From Spirochaetaceae bacterium (GTDB lineage Bacteria > Spirochaetota > Spirochaetia > Treponematales > Breznakiellaceae), in assembly GCA_031277165.1 (NCBI GenBank), contig JAISLT010000091.1, positions 1 through 64,000 of the forward strand: 64,000 nt of DNA, in the 5' to 3' direction. A model generated the notes under the pieces. It did not search any database. It was not told where the DNA came from and saw only the letters and a list, made by a program, of their open reading frames with translations. The translations under genes and the position numbers were made by a program. Every line of letters starts with the position of its first letter. Position 1 is the stretch's first letter. This document shows, one piece after another, positions 35,667 through 46,738 of this stretch.

Positions 35667-38600
35667 ATGCGGGATATACAGGACTTTGATTCTATTATGA
35701 TAAAACTGGCTTCTCCGGAGATGATCCGCTCCTGGTCATACGGAGAAGTAAAAAAGCCCGAGACCATTAACTATAGAACCCTTAGGCCCGAGAAGGACGG
35801 TCTTTTTTGCGAACGGATCTTCGGTACCACTAAGGAGTGGGAATGTTATTGCGGTAAATTTAAATCGATCCGCTACAAGGGCGTTATCTGCGATCGCTGC
35901 GGGGTTGAAGTAACCCACTTTAAGGTACGGCGTGAACGGATGGGCCACATAGAATTGGCCGCTCCGGTGTCCCATATCTGGTATTACCGTTCCGTCCCCA
36001 GCCGCATGGGGCTGCTGTTGGATATGCCCATGGCCGCCCTGCGGTCGGTGTTGTACTACGAAAAGTACGTGGTTATTGAAGCGGGGGACACGGACCTAAA
36101 GAAAAACCAGCTTCTTTCGGAGGAAGAGTATTTTGAAGCCCAGGAACGGTATGGCGGGGCCTTTTCTGCCGGTATGGGGGCGGAGGCGGTCCGGACTCTG
36201 CTGGAAACGGCCAACCTGGACGAGATGGCCGCGGAACTGCGGGCCAAGATGATAGAGAAGGGCGCCAAAAGCAACAAGCGGCTGCTTAAGCGAATTGAAA
36301 TTGTGGAGAATTTCCGTAATTCCGACAATAAGCCCGAATGGATGATCCTCGATGTAATTCCGGTGATTCCCCCGGAACTGCGCCCCATGGTGCAGCTTGA
36401 CGGAGGCCGTTTTGCCACTTCGGACCTTAACGACCTTTACCGCCGGGTGATCAACCGGAACAACCGGCTTAAACGGCTTCAAACCCTTAATGCGCCGGAC
36501 ATTATTATCCGCAATGAAAAACGGATGCTCCAGGAAGCGGTGGACGCCCTCTTTGACAATTCTAAGAAAAAACGGGTGGTTAAGGGCGCCAGCAACAGGC
36601 CCCTTAAATCGATCAGCGATATGCTTAAGGGTAAGCAGGGCCGGTTCCGCCAGAATCTGCTGGGTAAACGGGTGGATTACTCGGGCCGGTCGGTGATCAC
36701 CGTGGGGCCGGATCTAAAGATGTGGCAGTGCGGCCTTCCTACAAAGATGGCCCTGGAGCTGTTTAAACCCTTTATTATGAAACGGCTGGTGGACAAGGAT
36801 GTGGTCTACAATATAAAGAAGGCCAAGCTCCTGGTGGAACAGGAAACCCCGGAGGTTTTTGCGATCCTTGACGAGGTGGTACAGGAACATCCGGTGCTGC
36901 TTAACCGGGCCCCGACCCTGCACAGGCTGGGTATCCAGGCCTTTGAGCCGGTGCTGGTGGAGGGCAAGGCGATTAAACTTCACCCCCTGGTTTGTCATGC
37001 CTTTAATGCCGACTTCGACGGGGATCAAATGGCGGTCCATGTACCATTGACCCAGGCGGCCCAGATGGAATGTTGGACCCTTATGCTCAGCGCCAGGAAC
37101 CTTCTTAACCCCGCCAACGGTAAGACCATCGTGTTTCCTTCCCAGGACATGGTGCTGGGGATAAATTTTCTTACCCGGATCAAACCAAACGCCAAGGGAA
37201 CGGGCCGCCGGTATACCTCCGCAGAGGAGGCGTTTATGGCGGTGGAGGCCAAATCCCTGGATTGGGAAGCGGCGATTAAGGTTAGGTCCCCCAAAAAGCT
37301 TATCTGGGAAAGGGCCGGCAAGCCCTCGGCGCTTGGTTCCGGGGCGCTTGTGGAAACCACCGCGGGCCGGCTGATGTTTAACGAAGAAATGCCCGGGGAG
37401 ATTCCCTTTATCAATTACGAACTAAAGGACAAGGAACTAAGGGCCCTGATTGAACATATCTTTACCGAAAAAGGATCCTGGACCACGGTAAAAATGCTGG
37501 ACGCCATTAAGGCCACGGGGTACCGGTATTCCACGATTTTTGGGGCCACCATCGGGGTGGACGACATTGTGGTGCCCAAGGAAAAGACCGAGATGATCGA
37601 CAGGGCAAACAAGGAAGTGGACTCGATCCAGAAACAGTACCGGCTGGGGCATATTACCCAGGAAGAACGGTACAACCGGGTGGTGGAGGTATGGTCAAAA
37701 ACCAACGAGGACCTTACCAATATTATGATGAAAACCCTGGAGGCGGACCGGGACGGTTTTAACTCGGTGTATATGATGGCCAACTCCGGCGCCCGGGGAA
37801 GCCGCAACCAGATCCGCCAGCTGGCGGGGATGCGGGGACTTATGGCCAAACCTTCGGGGGATATTATCGAACTGCCCATTAGGTCCAACTTTAAAGAGGG
37901 CCTTTCGGTTATAGAGTTCTTTATTTCCACCAACGGCGCCAGAAAAGGTTTGGCCGACACGGCCCTTAAAACCGCCGAAGCGGGGTACCTTACCCGCCGG
38001 CTTGTGGATATTGCCCAGGATGTGGTGGTAAACGAAGATGACTGCGGAACCATCAACGGCATTTCCTATTCGGCCATTAAGGACGGTGAAGACATTGTGG
38101 AACCCCTGCGGGACCGCATTGTGGGCCGCTATACCCTGGAACGGGTAAAGCATCCTATTACGGGCGAATTGATTGTGGACGTTAACGAAGAGATCTCCGA
38201 AGAAATTGCCAACCGGATCGACGAGGCGGGGGTTGAGTCGGTACGGATTAGGACTGTCCTTACCTGCGAGGCAAAACACGGGGTCTGCCGCAGGTGTTAC
38301 GGCAGAAACCTGGCCACTAACCGTTCCGTGGACATAGGCGAGGCCGTAGGAACCATTGCGGCCCAGTCCATCGGACAGCCCGGTACCCAGCTTACCATGC
38401 GGACCTTCCATATCGGAGGGGCGGCCACCAAGATAAGCGAAGAAAACCGGATCTTTCTTAAGTACCCCGTTTATATGAGGGATGTTTTTGGCGCCCACGT
38501 AGAACTGGGGGATGACGTTTCCTCCGGACATTGGCTTTTTACCCGCAAGGGCTATGCGGTGGTTAATAAGGTAATGAAGGAATACAGGCTTGAGTCCAAG

Positions 38601-40001
38601 GACGAGCTTTTGGTGGAAGACGGAAAACGGATTATCCGGGGGGAACCCATTATCAAGCACGGATCCAAAGAGATCCTTTCGCCGGAGATCGCCTATGCCA
38701 TGGTACTTGACAGTCCAAGCCGGGGCAGGGCAAAGACCCTGCTGCTTATTGGGCAGGATCAAAAAATCGAAATCCGCAACGGATCGGAACTGCTGGTTAA
38801 AGTGGGGGATGTGGTAGAGGCGGAAAAAACCATCGCCACCTTTGATCCCTTTAGCGATCCGATTATCGCCGAAGAAAGCGGCATCGTAAAATACGAAGAT
38901 ATTATTCCCGGCACAACCCTAAAAGAAGAAATCGACGAGGAAACGGGGAATATTGAAAAACGAATAACCGAATTCCAGCTGGAAAGCAAGCAGCCCCGGA
39001 TATTTATTACCGATGATGACGGGAACGAACTTGTTTCTTACTTCCTGCCCGGAGGGGCATATATCCAGGTGGATGAGGGCGAAACCATCCATGCGGGCCG
39101 GACCATAGCAAAGACCCTTAAAGAAAGCGCCAAGGCCATGGATATTACCTCCGGCCTTCCCCGGGTTTCCGAACTGTTCGAGGCTCGAAAGCCTAAGAGC
39201 CCCGCGGTATTAGCCCAGGTTTCGGGGGTCGTGTCTTTTAAGGGCATAGTTAAGGGCAAGCGGATCCTCGTGGTGGCGGATGCCTTTGGCAGGGAGTATA
39301 AGCATCTGGTACCCATGACTAAACGGCTTCTGGTTAGGGACGGCGATTCGGTGGAAGCCGGGGAAGCCCTGTGCGTGGGCTCCGTCAATCCCCACGACAT
39401 ACTCCACATCCTGGGGGAGGCGACGCTGCAGCGTTACCTTATGGACGAGATTCAGCAGGTATACCGGCTTCAGGGCGTGTCGATTAACGACAAGCACATC
39501 GGGGTAATCGTCCGCCAGATGATGCGCAAGGTAGAAATTGTCGCCGTTGGGGACACCCGGTTTATTTTTGGCGCCATGGTAGACAAGTACCGGTTTCACG
39601 AAGAAAACAACCGGGTTATTGCCGAAGGGGGGCAGCCCGCGGTGGCCCGGCCCATGTTCCAGGGAATTACCAAGGCGTCCCTTAATATCGATTCTTTTCT
39701 TTCCGCGGCGAGTTTTCAAGAGACCACCAGGGTCCTTACCAATGCGGCCATTGCGGGATCCACCGATTCTTTGCGGGGCCTTAAAGAGAACATTATTATC
39801 GGCCATCCCATCCCCGCCGGAACCGGCATGAAGCGTTACCGGGCGGTTAAGCTCTTTGACGAAGACAGTCAAGACCTGGATGTCCAGATGCAGGAAATTC
39901 TGGAACAGCGGAAACTTGAAGCCATGGCGGAGGAAGAGACCATTGCTGCCCAGGAGGGTGGGCCGCCGGAGGAAACCGAAACCGAAGATTCGGAGGACTA
40001 A
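35667..40001 (+). CDS. rpoC: DNA-directed RNA polymerase subunit beta'
   Basis: 1444 aa. Zinc finger 1 (CYCGKFK...CDRCGVEV, about residues 58-77), the catalytic Mg2+ loop [12 protein letters not shown] (about 450), the bridge helix region [17 protein letters not shown], and zinc site 2 ([17 protein letters not shown], about 870). The C-terminus is a 50-residue acidic tail. The start has AAGGAG at 5 nt. Confidence 0.98.
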   Translation: MRDIQDFDSIMIKLASPEMIRSWSYGEVKKPETINYRTLRPEKDGLFCERIFGTTKEWECYCGKFKSIRYKGVICDRCGVEVTHFKVRRERMGHIELAAPVSHIWYYRSVPSRMGLLLDMPMAALRSVLYYEKYVVIEAGDTDLKKNQLLSEEEYFEAQERYGGAFSAGMGAEAVRTLLETANLDEMAAELRAKMIEKGAKSNKRLLKRIEIVENFRNSDNKPEWMILDVIPVIPPELRPMVQLDGGRFATSDLNDLYRRVINRNNRLKRLQTLNAPDIIIRNEKRMLQEAVDALFDNSKKKRVVKGASNRPLKSISDMLKGKQGRFRQNLLGKRVDYSGRSVITVGPDLKMWQCGLPTKMALELFKPFIMKRLVDKDVVYNIKKAKLLVEQETPEVFAILDEVVQEHPVLLNRAPTLHRLGIQAFEPVLVEGKAIKLHPLVCHAFNADFDGDQMAVHVPLTQAAQMECWTLMLSARNLLNPANGKTIVFPSQDMVLGINFLTRIKPNAKGTGRRYTSAEEAFMAVEAKSLDWEAAIKVRSPKKLIWERAGKPSALGSGALVETTAGRLMFNEEMPGEIPFINYELKDKELRALIEHIFTEKGSWTTVKMLDAIKATGYRYSTIFGATIGVDDIVVPKEKTEMIDRANKEVDSIQKQYRLGHITQEERYNRVVEVWSKTNEDLTNIMMKTLEADRDGFNSVYMMANSGARGSRNQIRQLAGMRGLMAKPSGDIIELPIRSNFKEGLSVIEFFISTNGARKGLADTALKTAEAGYLTRRLVDIAQDVVVNEDDCGTINGISYSAIKDGEDIVEPLRDRIVGRYTLERVKHPITGELIVDVNEEISEEIANRIDEAGVESVRIRTVLTCEAKHGVCRRCYGRNLATNRSVDIGEAVGTIAAQSIGQPGTQLTMRTFHIGGAATKISEENRIFLKYPVYMRDVFGAHVELGDDVSSGHWLFTRKGYAVVNKVMKEYRLESKDELLVEDGKRIIRGEPIIKHGSKEILSPEIAYAMVLDSPSRGRAKTLLLIGQDQKIEIRNGSELLVKVGDVVEAEKTIATFDPFSDPIIAEESGIVKYEDIIPGTTLKEEIDEETGNIEKRITEFQLESKQPRIFITDDDGNELVSYFLPGGAYIQVDEGETIHAGRTIAKTLKESAKAMDITSGLPRVSELFEARKPKSPAVLAQVSGVVSFKGIVKGKRILVVADAFGREYKHLVPMTKRLLVRDGDSVEAGEALCVGSVNPHDILHILGEATLQRYLMDEIQQVYRLQGVSINDKHIGVIVRQMMRKVEIVAVGDTRFIFGAMVDKYRFHEENNRVIAEGGQPAVARPMFQGITKASLNIDSFLSAASFQETTRVLTNAAIAGSTDSLRGLKENIIIGHPIPAGTGMKRYRAVKLFDEDSQDLDVQMQEILEQRKLEAMAEEETIAAQEGGPPEETETEDSED

Positions 40002-40046
40002 GCCTGGGCGGCTGTCCACGAGACGTGCCTTCAGCATAGGGTGCGC

Positions 40047-40724
40047 ATGGCAAAGATTAAGATCTGCGGGCTTTTCCGTCAAGAAGATATCTGCAGCGTA
40101 AACGAGGCTGCTCCGGATTATGCGGGCTTTGTGTTTGCCCCCCAAAGCCGGCGTTTTATCGATCCCCTCCGGGCGGCTAATCTGCGGGAAGGGCTTGATC
40201 CGGCAATTATTCCGGTGGGGGTCTTTGTCCGGGCTAAGATCGAAGAAATTACCGCCCTGTACCGGGACGGGATCATAGCCATGGTGCAGCTCCACGGCGG
40301 GGAAACCGGCGAATACGCCGCTGCCCTGCGAGAACGCTGCGATGCGCCGATTATCCGGGCCTTTAATGCCGGGGACCTGCAGACCCCTTCCGGCCTTTCC
40401 TGGTATAAGCCCGCCGGGGCCGATTATCTTTTGCTTGACCACGGCAGCGGCGGCACGGGGCAAAGCTTTGACTGGAAGCTGCTGGATATGCCGCAGAACC
40501 CGGCCCCCCAGGGGGATACAAATTGTCCCCCCCAAAGCCCGGTTCCGTTTTTCCTTGCCGGGGGCATAGGGCTCCACAATATAGACCGGGCCCTGGACTG
40601 CCGTCCCTACGGGGTGGATATTTCCAGCGGGGCGGAAACGGACGGCGTAAAGGACAGGGAAAAGATGCTGCGATTGGTCGAACGGGTCCGTTCATTCCAC
40701 GACGGACAGCGCGAAGGCCCTTGA
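40047..40724 (+). CDS. trpF: Phosphoribosylanthranilate isomerase
   Basis: 225 aa. TIM-barrel enzyme of tryptophan synthesis. AKIKICGL (catalytic Cys) at the N-terminus, GFVFAPQSRRFI, VGVFV, MVQLHGGE and LLDHGSGGTGQSFDW (catalytic Asp), then FLAGGIGLHNI and GVDISSGAETDGVKD. ATG 40047 is taken over GTG 40041 because AGGG lies at better spacing. First gene of a trpF-trpB-trpA run behind rpoC; the gap is 45 bp and no promoter was obvious. Confidence 0.95.
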   Translation: MAKIKICGLFRQEDICSVNEAAPDYAGFVFAPQSRRFIDPLRAANLREGLDPAIIPVGVFVRAKIEEITALYRDGIIAMVQLHGGETGEYAAALRERCDAPIIRAFNAGDLQTPSGLSWYKPAGADYLLLDHGSGGTGQSFDWKLLDMPQNPAPQGDTNCPPQSPVPFFLAGGIGLHNIDRALDCRPYGVDISSGAETDGVKDREKMLRLVERVRSFHDGQREGP

Positions 40725-40754
40725 ACTTTGGCCGGGACCAAAAAAGGATACACA

Positions 40755-41939
40755 ATGAATGAAGGACGATTCGGAGAATTTGGGGGGCGGTATATTCCCG
40801 AAACCCTAATGAACGAGATAATCGATCTGGAACGATCCTATAAGCAGTACAGGGACGATCCGGCCTTTACGGCGGAACTGGATGAACTTTTAAAGAACTA
40901 TGCGGGCCGTCCAAGCCTGCTTTATTTTGCGGAAAAGATCAGCGCCGATCTGGGGGGAGCCAGGGTATACCTTAAACGGGAGGACCTTAACCACACGGGG
41001 TCCCACAAGATCAACAATGTTCTGGGGCAGGTTCTGCTTGCAAAGAAACGGGGGAAAAAGCGGGTCATAGCCGAAACCGGGGCGGGGCAGCACGGCGTCG
41101 CCACCGCCACCGCCGCGGCCCTGCTGGGCCTGGAATGTGAGATATTTATGGGAAAGGAAGACACCCAACGGCAGGCCCTTAACGTTTACCGGATGGAACT
41201 TCTTGGGGCGGTGGTTCATCCCGTTACGTCCGGTACCCAGACCCTAAAAGACGCGGTGAATGAAACCATGCGGGAGTGGGTGGGCCGGGTTCAGGATACC
41301 CACTATGTGCTTGGGTCGGTGATGGGGCCCCATCCCTTTCCGTCTATTGTGCGGGATTTTCAAAGCGTTATTGGAAAAGAAGCCCGGGAGCAGATCCTGG
41401 CCAGGGAGGGAAAACTTCCCCTGGCGGTAATTGCCTGCGTGGGCGGCGGTAGCAACGCCATGGGCCTTTTTTACCGGTTTATCGAAGATAAAGCGGTGCG
41501 GCTTATTGGCTGCGAGGCCGCAGGAAAGGGGGTGGATACGGACCAGCACGCCGCCACCCTTACAAGGGGCAGGGTGGGGATCTTCCATGGGATGAAGTCT
41601 TACTTTTGCCAAAATCAAGAGGGACAGATAGCCCCGGTATATTCTATTTCCGCGGGCCTGGACTATCCGGGCATAGGGCCGGAACATGCCATGCTCCGGG
41701 ACTCGGGCCGGGCGGAGTATGCGGCGGTTACCGACGACGAGGCGGTGGATGCCTTTGAGTACCTGGCCCGGACCGAAGGAATTATTCCCGCGGTGGAAAG
41801 CGCCCATGCGGTGGCCTATGCCCGCAAATTTGTCCCTGCCCTGCCCAGGGATGGAAGCGTTATCATCTGCCTTTCCGGCCGGGGAGATAAGGATGTGGCG
41901 GCCATTGCCCGGTACAGGGGGAAGAAGGTCCATGAGTAG
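40755..41939 (+). CDS. trpB: Tryptophan synthase beta chain
   Basis: 394 aa from ATG 40755 with AAAGGA at 6 nt. PLP Lys85 in HTGSHKINN, then [20 protein letters not shown], the phosphate loop VGGGSNAMG, and [15 protein letters not shown] typical of TrpB1. Condenses indole with serine. Its stop overlaps the trpA start by 8 nt, as expected for the alpha-beta complex. Confidence 0.97.
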   Translation: MNEGRFGEFGGRYIPETLMNEIIDLERSYKQYRDDPAFTAELDELLKNYAGRPSLLYFAEKISADLGGARVYLKREDLNHTGSHKINNVLGQVLLAKKRGKKRVIAETGAGQHGVATATAAALLGLECEIFMGKEDTQRQALNVYRMELLGAVVHPVTSGTQTLKDAVNETMREWVGRVQDTHYVLGSVMGPHPFPSIVRDFQSVIGKEAREQILAREGKLPLAVIACVGGGSNAMGLFYRFIEDKAVRLIGCEAAGKGVDTDQHAATLTRGRVGIFHGMKSYFCQNQEGQIAPVYSISAGLDYPGIGPEHAMLRDSGRAEYAAVTDDEAVDAFEYLARTEGIIPAVESAHAVAYARKFVPALPRDGSVIICLSGRGDKDVAAIARYRGKKVHE

Positions 41940-42765
41940 AATAGCCGGCGCCTTTGGAAAAAGCCCCGTCCGCCCGGAGGGGAAATCTTTTATCGGCTTT
42001 GTCACCGGGGGGGATCCGGACATCGAAACAAGCGAAAGGGCCATATTAGAAATGATCCGCTCCGGGGCCGACCTGGTAGAAATAGGCATTCCCTTTTCAG
42101 ACCCCATCGCCGAAGGTCCGGTTATTCAAGAGGCAAATATCCGGGCCCTTAAAGCCGGCGCCGGGGTGGAAACAATTTTTTCCCTGGTTGAATCGGTCCG
42201 GCAAAAGGCCGGATCCCCTGGCCGGGGCTATGAAGAGACCCCTTTGGTTTTTCTTAGCTACCTAAATCCCATATTCAGTTACGGGTACGACAGGTTTTTT
42301 GCCCGGTGCGCCGAAACGGGGGTGGATGGAATTATCATCCCCGATCTGCCCTTTGAAGAACAGGGAGAGGTCCGGGAAGCGGCCGCCCCCAGGGGGGTAG
42401 ATCTTATTTCTCTGGTGGCCCCTACCTCCCGGGAACGGATCCGTAAAATTGCCGGGGCCGCTTCGGGGTTCCTCTATATTGTTTCATCCCTGGGGGTTAC
42501 GGGCATGCGGGACTCCATCGAGACGGATCTAAAGGCCATTATTGACGAAGTACGAAACGCCCGCATTGGGGTGGAAAAACTTCCCTGTGCCGTGGGCTTT
42601 GGCATTAACACCCCCGCCCAGGCTGCGGCAATTGCCAAATTTGCCGACGCTGTTATTGTCGGCAGCGCGATTGTTAAGATCATCGGTGAATGCCGGAGCG
42701 ATCCGGTTCCCCTTATTGCCAAATATGTCGGCGAAATGAAGGCCGCCGTAAACAGCCCCGCTTAA
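41932..42765 (+). CDS. trpA: Tryptophan synthase alpha chain
   Basis: 277 aa from ATG 41932 (AAGAAGG at 3 nt). It splits indole-glycerol phosphate to indole. Catalytic Glu in [18 protein letters not shown] (about residue 50) and Asp in [11 protein letters not shown] (about 140), SLGVTGMR loop and [14 protein letters not shown]. No trpC, trpD or trpE is in the window, so the rest of the pathway must lie elsewhere. Confidence 0.97.
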   Translation: MSRIAGAFGKSPVRPEGKSFIGFVTGGDPDIETSERAILEMIRSGADLVEIGIPFSDPIAEGPVIQEANIRALKAGAGVETIFSLVESVRQKAGSPGRGYEETPLVFLSYLNPIFSYGYDRFFARCAETGVDGIIIPDLPFEEQGEVREAAAPRGVDLISLVAPTSRERIRKIAGAASGFLYIVSSLGVTGMRDSIETDLKAIIDEVRNARIGVEKLPCAVGFGINTPAQAAAIAKFADAVIVGSAIVKIIGECRSDPVPLIAKYVGEMKAAVNSPA

Positions 42766-42879
42766 GATACCGCGGCGATTCACTGAATGCCTGACTTAAG
42801 GCTATGGCGATATTATTTTTTCCATTGCCAGGTTACGTACAATGCCGATGGTGCAAAATTTTTAAAATAAGATTTACGC

Positions 42880-42909
42880 TTGACAAATCATATTGGTGAT
42901 CGATATTCT
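42880..42909 (+). promoter_or_regulatory. Leaderless promoter of the AT-rich gene
   Basis: TTGACA (42880-42885), 18 bp, TATTCT (42904-42909), 6 nt, GTG 42916. The longest-ORF TTG start is the -35 box itself. Confidence 0.65.
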
Positions 42910-42915
42910 GTAGTT

Positions 42916-43440
42916 GTGAAAAAATATGAATTTAAAAATGTGGTAACGATCAATTTTTTTTGGTTTCCTTTAATGGGACTATTAGGAGGGTTGTTGTCGG
43001 CTTATATATATGCGGAGTTTGGTTATAGATATTTTGGAGTTACGGGCTTATATGCAGTGGCGATTGTGTCCATTTCCAGTTGTGCCATGGTACTATACTT
43101 TCTGAAAAAAGATATTGTAATTTGGTTTGACGAAAAATATATTTATATAAAGAATAAAGACAAAATTTTAAAATATGCAAAAGAAGGTGTTTTGGGATTT
43201 TATAGTTATGATTATTTGACTGAAAAAAAATCACGTATTTCAATTCAGCTAAAATTTATTAATGAGAAAAAAATTGAAATAACTGATTTGGATTATCGGG
43301 ATAACTATAATGAAGAGAAAAGGAATACTCTAAAATCATTTATTCAAACCATGCAGACGGAAATGAATTTTGAAAAAATAAAAAAGAATAAATTACGCTC
43401 GTTTGGACAACTTGGTCACTTCTGGTACGGTGGAAAATGA
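42916..43440 (+). CDS. Unknown membrane protein, AT-rich
   Basis: 174 aa from GTG 42916. Two hydrophobic segments (about residues 12-33 and 41-60) are followed by a basic/aromatic soluble domain rich in Lys, Ile, Tyr and Asn (FDEKYIYIKNKDKILKYAKEG...). I recognise no family; the two-helix plus soluble domain shape resembles small PH-like membrane proteins, but that is a guess. Base composition is far more AT-rich than all neighbours, and codons such as AAA, ATA and TTT dominate, which points to recent acquisition. It stands alone between trpA and the aminotransferase gene. Confidence 0.7.
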   Translation: MKKYEFKNVVTINFFWFPLMGLLGGLLSAYIYAEFGYRYFGVTGLYAVAIVSISSCAMVLYFLKKDIVIWFDEKYIYIKNKDKILKYAKEGVLGFYSYDYLTEKKSRISIQLKFINEKKIEITDLDYRDNYNEEKRNTLKSFIQTMQTEMNFEKIKKNKLRSFGQLGHFWYGGK

Positions 43441-43819
43441 ACCCCCCGCCGCCACCGGAGCCTTAAACTGTTCCGGGCGTGACAGCGAGAGGGGGCTCCT
43501 GGGGTTTTCGGCTTTCCCTGTCTATGGAACGAAAGGAATTGTATCTATATTCTTTTGGTAATCTAAAGGAAAAATTATGGGTTTTGATAAAACCGGCTGT
43601 TTTGAAATGCGCCTAACACTTGTATAGTATTTTGCCGTTCATGGTCTCCCACCGGGCAGGCGCCGCCGTACCGGATGCACCATGCGCAGGATTATTGACA
43701 AGTTCCCTTGATACTGGTATAGAAAAGTTACGGCTTAGCGTTTGTCCATACCGTATCTATATTATGACAGACCCTAATGTGTGCCAGAAAATCAAACCTA
43801 TACCGTCAAGGAGCGTTCC
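43441..43819. other. Gap upstream of the aminotransferase gene
   Basis: No gene supported. The left part is GC-rich and the right part AT-richer. Possible promoter TTAGCG (43735-43740), 17 bp, TATATT (43758-43763), and a TATAGT box near 43623. A frame starting at 43620 has no protein-like character. Confidence 0.4.
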
Positions 43820-45142
43820 ATGTCCGAAGATTCAATCCGTACCAACCATACCGCCTATAATATGCAGTCCTGGTCTAAACAAAAGGGGCTAAACCCCGTG
43901 GTAGTTGAGAAAGCAGAGGGTATTTATCTATGGGATCCCTCTGGTAAAAGGTATACCGACATGTGCAGCCAGCTTGTTAATATGAACCTGGGCCATGGGA
44001 ACAGGGCCATTGTGGAGGCCATTAAAGCCCAGGCGGACAAGTACTGCTATATCTCCCCTTCCTATGCCAGTGAGCCCCGGGGGGAATTGGCCAAATTGTT
44101 GGTGGATCTTTTGCCCGATACTTTTGGGAAGATCTTTTTTACCAACGCCGGGGCCGACGCCAATGAGAACGCCATTAAGATAGCCCGGATGTACACAGGA
44201 AGGAACAAGGTTTTTTCCCGGTACCGAAGCTACCACGGATCGAGTTTTGGGGCGGGGAACCTTACCGGGGAGCCCCGGCGCTATGCTCTGGAACCGGGCA
44301 TTCCCGGTTTTGTCCATTTTTTTGATCCCTACATATACCGGGAGCCGGTTTCCTTTGCTTCGGAAAAAGAGGCCTCCGGTTATTATCTTCACAAGCTCCG
44401 GGAACAGATTATATACGAAAATCCCCCCACCATTGCCGCCATTGTGATCGAGACCGTCACCGGCTCTAACGGGGTTATTGTTCCCCCGGAAGGGTATATC
44501 CAGGGGGTACGGGGGATCTGCGACGAATTTGGCATTATGATGATCTGCGACGAGGTGATGATGGGCTTTGGGCGGACCGGAAAAATGTTTGCCTTTGAAA
44601 ACTGGGGGGTAAAACCCGATCTGGTTTCCTTTGCCAAGGGAGTTACCTGCGGTTATGTTCAACTGGGAGGGGTGGGGGTTTCCTCAAAAATAGCCGAATA
44701 CTTTGACGATCACATGCTTTCCTGCGGTCTTACCTATTCGGGGCACCCCTTGGCCTGTGCAGCGGGCATTGCCGGGCTTAATTACCTGATCAACCACAGG
44801 GTAATCGATAATGTTAACGCCCGGGGGGCGGAACTTAAGGCAAGCCTAGGGGCAATGAAGGAAAAACATAAAACCGTTGGGGATGTCCGGGCTATTGGCC
44901 TTATGAGTGCGGTGGAGCTGGTGAAGGACAAAAAAACCAAAGAACCGGTGGTTCCCTATGGTCAGGATCCGGCGGGGACCATGAAAAAGATCAACGGCGA
45001 GCTTGCCAAGCGGGGCTATATGACCTATACCCACGAAAACATGATCCTAACGGCCCCTCCCCTTATTATCACCCAGGAACAGCTTGCGGAGGAACTGGCC
45101 AAGCTGGACGAAGTCCTGGGGATTGTGGATGGATGGTTCTAA
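43820..45142 (+). CDS. Class III aminotransferase (taurine/omega-amino acid type)
   Basis: 440 aa from ATG 43820 with AAGGAG at 6 nt. Fold-type I PLP enzyme: LGHGNRAIVEAI, ISPSYASEPRGELAKLL, FFTNAGADANENAIKIAR, ICDEVMMGFGRTGKMFA, PLP lysine in VSFAKGVTCGY, and LTYSGHPLACAAG. The pattern resembles taurine-pyruvate aminotransferases and related enzymes that use pyruvate as acceptor. The donor cannot be fixed from sequence. It is transcribed alone; the beta-CASP gene behind it has its own -10. Confidence 0.85.
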   Translation: MSEDSIRTNHTAYNMQSWSKQKGLNPVVVEKAEGIYLWDPSGKRYTDMCSQLVNMNLGHGNRAIVEAIKAQADKYCYISPSYASEPRGELAKLLVDLLPDTFGKIFFTNAGADANENAIKIARMYTGRNKVFSRYRSYHGSSFGAGNLTGEPRRYALEPGIPGFVHFFDPYIYREPVSFASEKEASGYYLHKLREQIIYENPPTIAAIVIETVTGSNGVIVPPEGYIQGVRGICDEFGIMMICDEVMMGFGRTGKMFAFENWGVKPDLVSFAKGVTCGYVQLGGVGVSSKIAEYFDDHMLSCGLTYSGHPLACAAGIAGLNYLINHRVIDNVNARGAELKASLGAMKEKHKTVGDVRAIGLMSAVELVKDKKTKEPVVPYGQDPAGTMKKINGELAKRGYMTYTHENMILTAPPLIITQEQLAEELAKLDEVLGIVDGWF

Positions 45143-45176
45143 AGGGCGGGCCGGTGTTTTTTATACCGGACTTTGA

Positions 45177-45182
45177 TATACT
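45177..45182 (+). promoter_or_regulatory. -10 box of the beta-CASP gene
   Basis: TATACT, then 6 nt to ATG 45189. No good -35 at 16-18 bp. Confidence 0.45.
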
Positions 45183-45188
45183 GTCCCT

Positions 45189-46598
45189 ATGAAAATGACC
45201 TTTTATTCCCTGGGGGCTGCGGAAGAAGTAACCGGATCCAAGCATGTGCTGGAACTGGACGGAAAAAGCTTTCTGGTGGACTGCGGGGCCTTTCAAGGTT
45301 CCCGGGCCGAGGCGGACCGGAAAAACCGGGACTTTGGCCTCGATGTATCCCGCATCGAGGGAGTTCTGGTTACCCACGGTCATTTTGATCACTGTGGGAT
45401 GCTTCCTCTGCTGGTTAAGGGGGGCTACCGGGGAAACATCTACTCCACCCCGGCCACACGGGACATTGCCAATCTGGTCATGATGGATTCCGCCTATATC
45501 CAAGCCCGGGATGCGGAGTACCTTCGCAAGCAGGCCCGCAAAAGGGGGGAAACCTTTGACTGGGAGCCGCTTTATACCGAAAAAGAAGCCATTGAGGTTA
45601 CGGGCCAGATTATGGGGATATCCTACCACCGGCCCTTTAGCCTGGGGGATGGGGTCCGCTGCGAGTTTTACGACGCCGGGCATATCCTTGGTTCCGCCAT
45701 GGCCTCTGTAACGGTAAAAAAAGAGGGCGGGGAGCGGAGGATCCTTTTTTCGGGGGATCTGGGCCGGAAAAATAAACCCATTATCCGGGATCCGGATCTG
45801 CCCCCCGCTCCGGATTATCTGGTTCTGGAAAGTACCTATGGGGATCGGCGCCACGACAAAACCGGCGATGCCCTGGGAAAACTGGCGGAAATTGCCAAAC
45901 GGGCCGTGGCAAACCGGGGCAAGATCATTATCCCCGCATTTGCCATTGAACGGACCCAGGAGCTGGTGTACTATTTTCATCGCCTGGTGGACGAAGGGGA
46001 AATACCGGAAATTCCCATATATGTCGATTCCCCCATGGCTACCAACGCCACCACAATTTTTCAGGTTCACCCCGAATGTTATGACGAGGAAATACACGAG
46101 GTCTTTATCCGGCACCATAAAAATCCCTTTGGATTTAACAAGCTTCATTTTACTGCTAGTGTGGATGAATCCAAGGCCCTAAACCAACTGCCCGGTCCCA
46201 TGGTCATTATCAGCGCCGACGGCATGTGCGAAGCCGGACGGATCCAGCATCATCTGATCAACAACATCGAAGATCCCAATACCACCCTCCTGCTGGTGGG
46301 GTTTATGGCCCAGAACACCCTGGGGCGGCGCCTTCAAAACCGGGAAGAGGAAGTAAAAATCCACGGCCAATGGTTTAAGCGCAGGGCCCGGGTGGAAAAC
46401 ATCAACGCCTTTAGCGCCCATGCGGATTACTTTGAAGCCGGACAATGGCTGGATTCATTGGACCTTTCCCGGCTTAAGAAGATCTTTCTGGTCCACGGCG
46501 AACCCAGGGCCCAGACGGCGTTTAAGGCCTATTTGGAAGCGAGGAACCAGGGGGAGCCGGTGATCGTCAAATACGGCGAAACCTACGGGCTGGAATAG
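45189..46598 (+). CDS. Metallo-beta-lactamase fold beta-CASP ribonuclease
   Basis: 469 aa. Zinc motif THGHFDHCG (about residues 61-69), GHILGSAMA, FSGDLGRKNKPII, then the beta-CASP motifs: IIPAFAIERTQEL, DSPMA, SADGMCEAGRI and NAFSAHADYFE, ending with VHGE. This is the CPSF73-like bacterial group that cleaves RNA; exact substrates are unknown. Predicted leaderless from TATACT. Confidence 0.93.
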   Translation: MKMTFYSLGAAEEVTGSKHVLELDGKSFLVDCGAFQGSRAEADRKNRDFGLDVSRIEGVLVTHGHFDHCGMLPLLVKGGYRGNIYSTPATRDIANLVMMDSAYIQARDAEYLRKQARKRGETFDWEPLYTEKEAIEVTGQIMGISYHRPFSLGDGVRCEFYDAGHILGSAMASVTVKKEGGERRILFSGDLGRKNKPIIRDPDLPPAPDYLVLESTYGDRRHDKTGDALGKLAEIAKRAVANRGKIIIPAFAIERTQELVYYFHRLVDEGEIPEIPIYVDSPMATNATTIFQVHPECYDEEIHEVFIRHHKNPFGFNKLHFTASVDESKALNQLPGPMVIISADGMCEAGRIQHHLINNIEDPNTTLLLVGFMAQNTLGRRLQNREEEVKIHGQWFKRRARVENINAFSAHADYFEAGQWLDSLDLSRLKKIFLVHGEPRAQTAFKAYLEARNQGEPVIVKYGETYGLE

Positions 46599-46700
46599 GC
46601 GCCGCCAATACCCTTCCTTTCTCCTCTGCGAAAGCGGATTCGTGGGGATGCTGCTTGCGCGATGAGGCATTGGCCGGTTGCGGTTGAGAATAGCGGTATC

Positions 46701-46728
46701 TTGACATTTCTAATATTCATCGTAAAAT
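46701..46728 (+). promoter_or_regulatory. Promoter of the omptin-like gene
   Basis: TTGACA (46701-46706), 16 bp, TAAAAT (46723-46728), 10 nt before the ATG; leader of about 3-4 nt. Confidence 0.6.
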
Positions 46729-46738
46729 AAACAACCGG

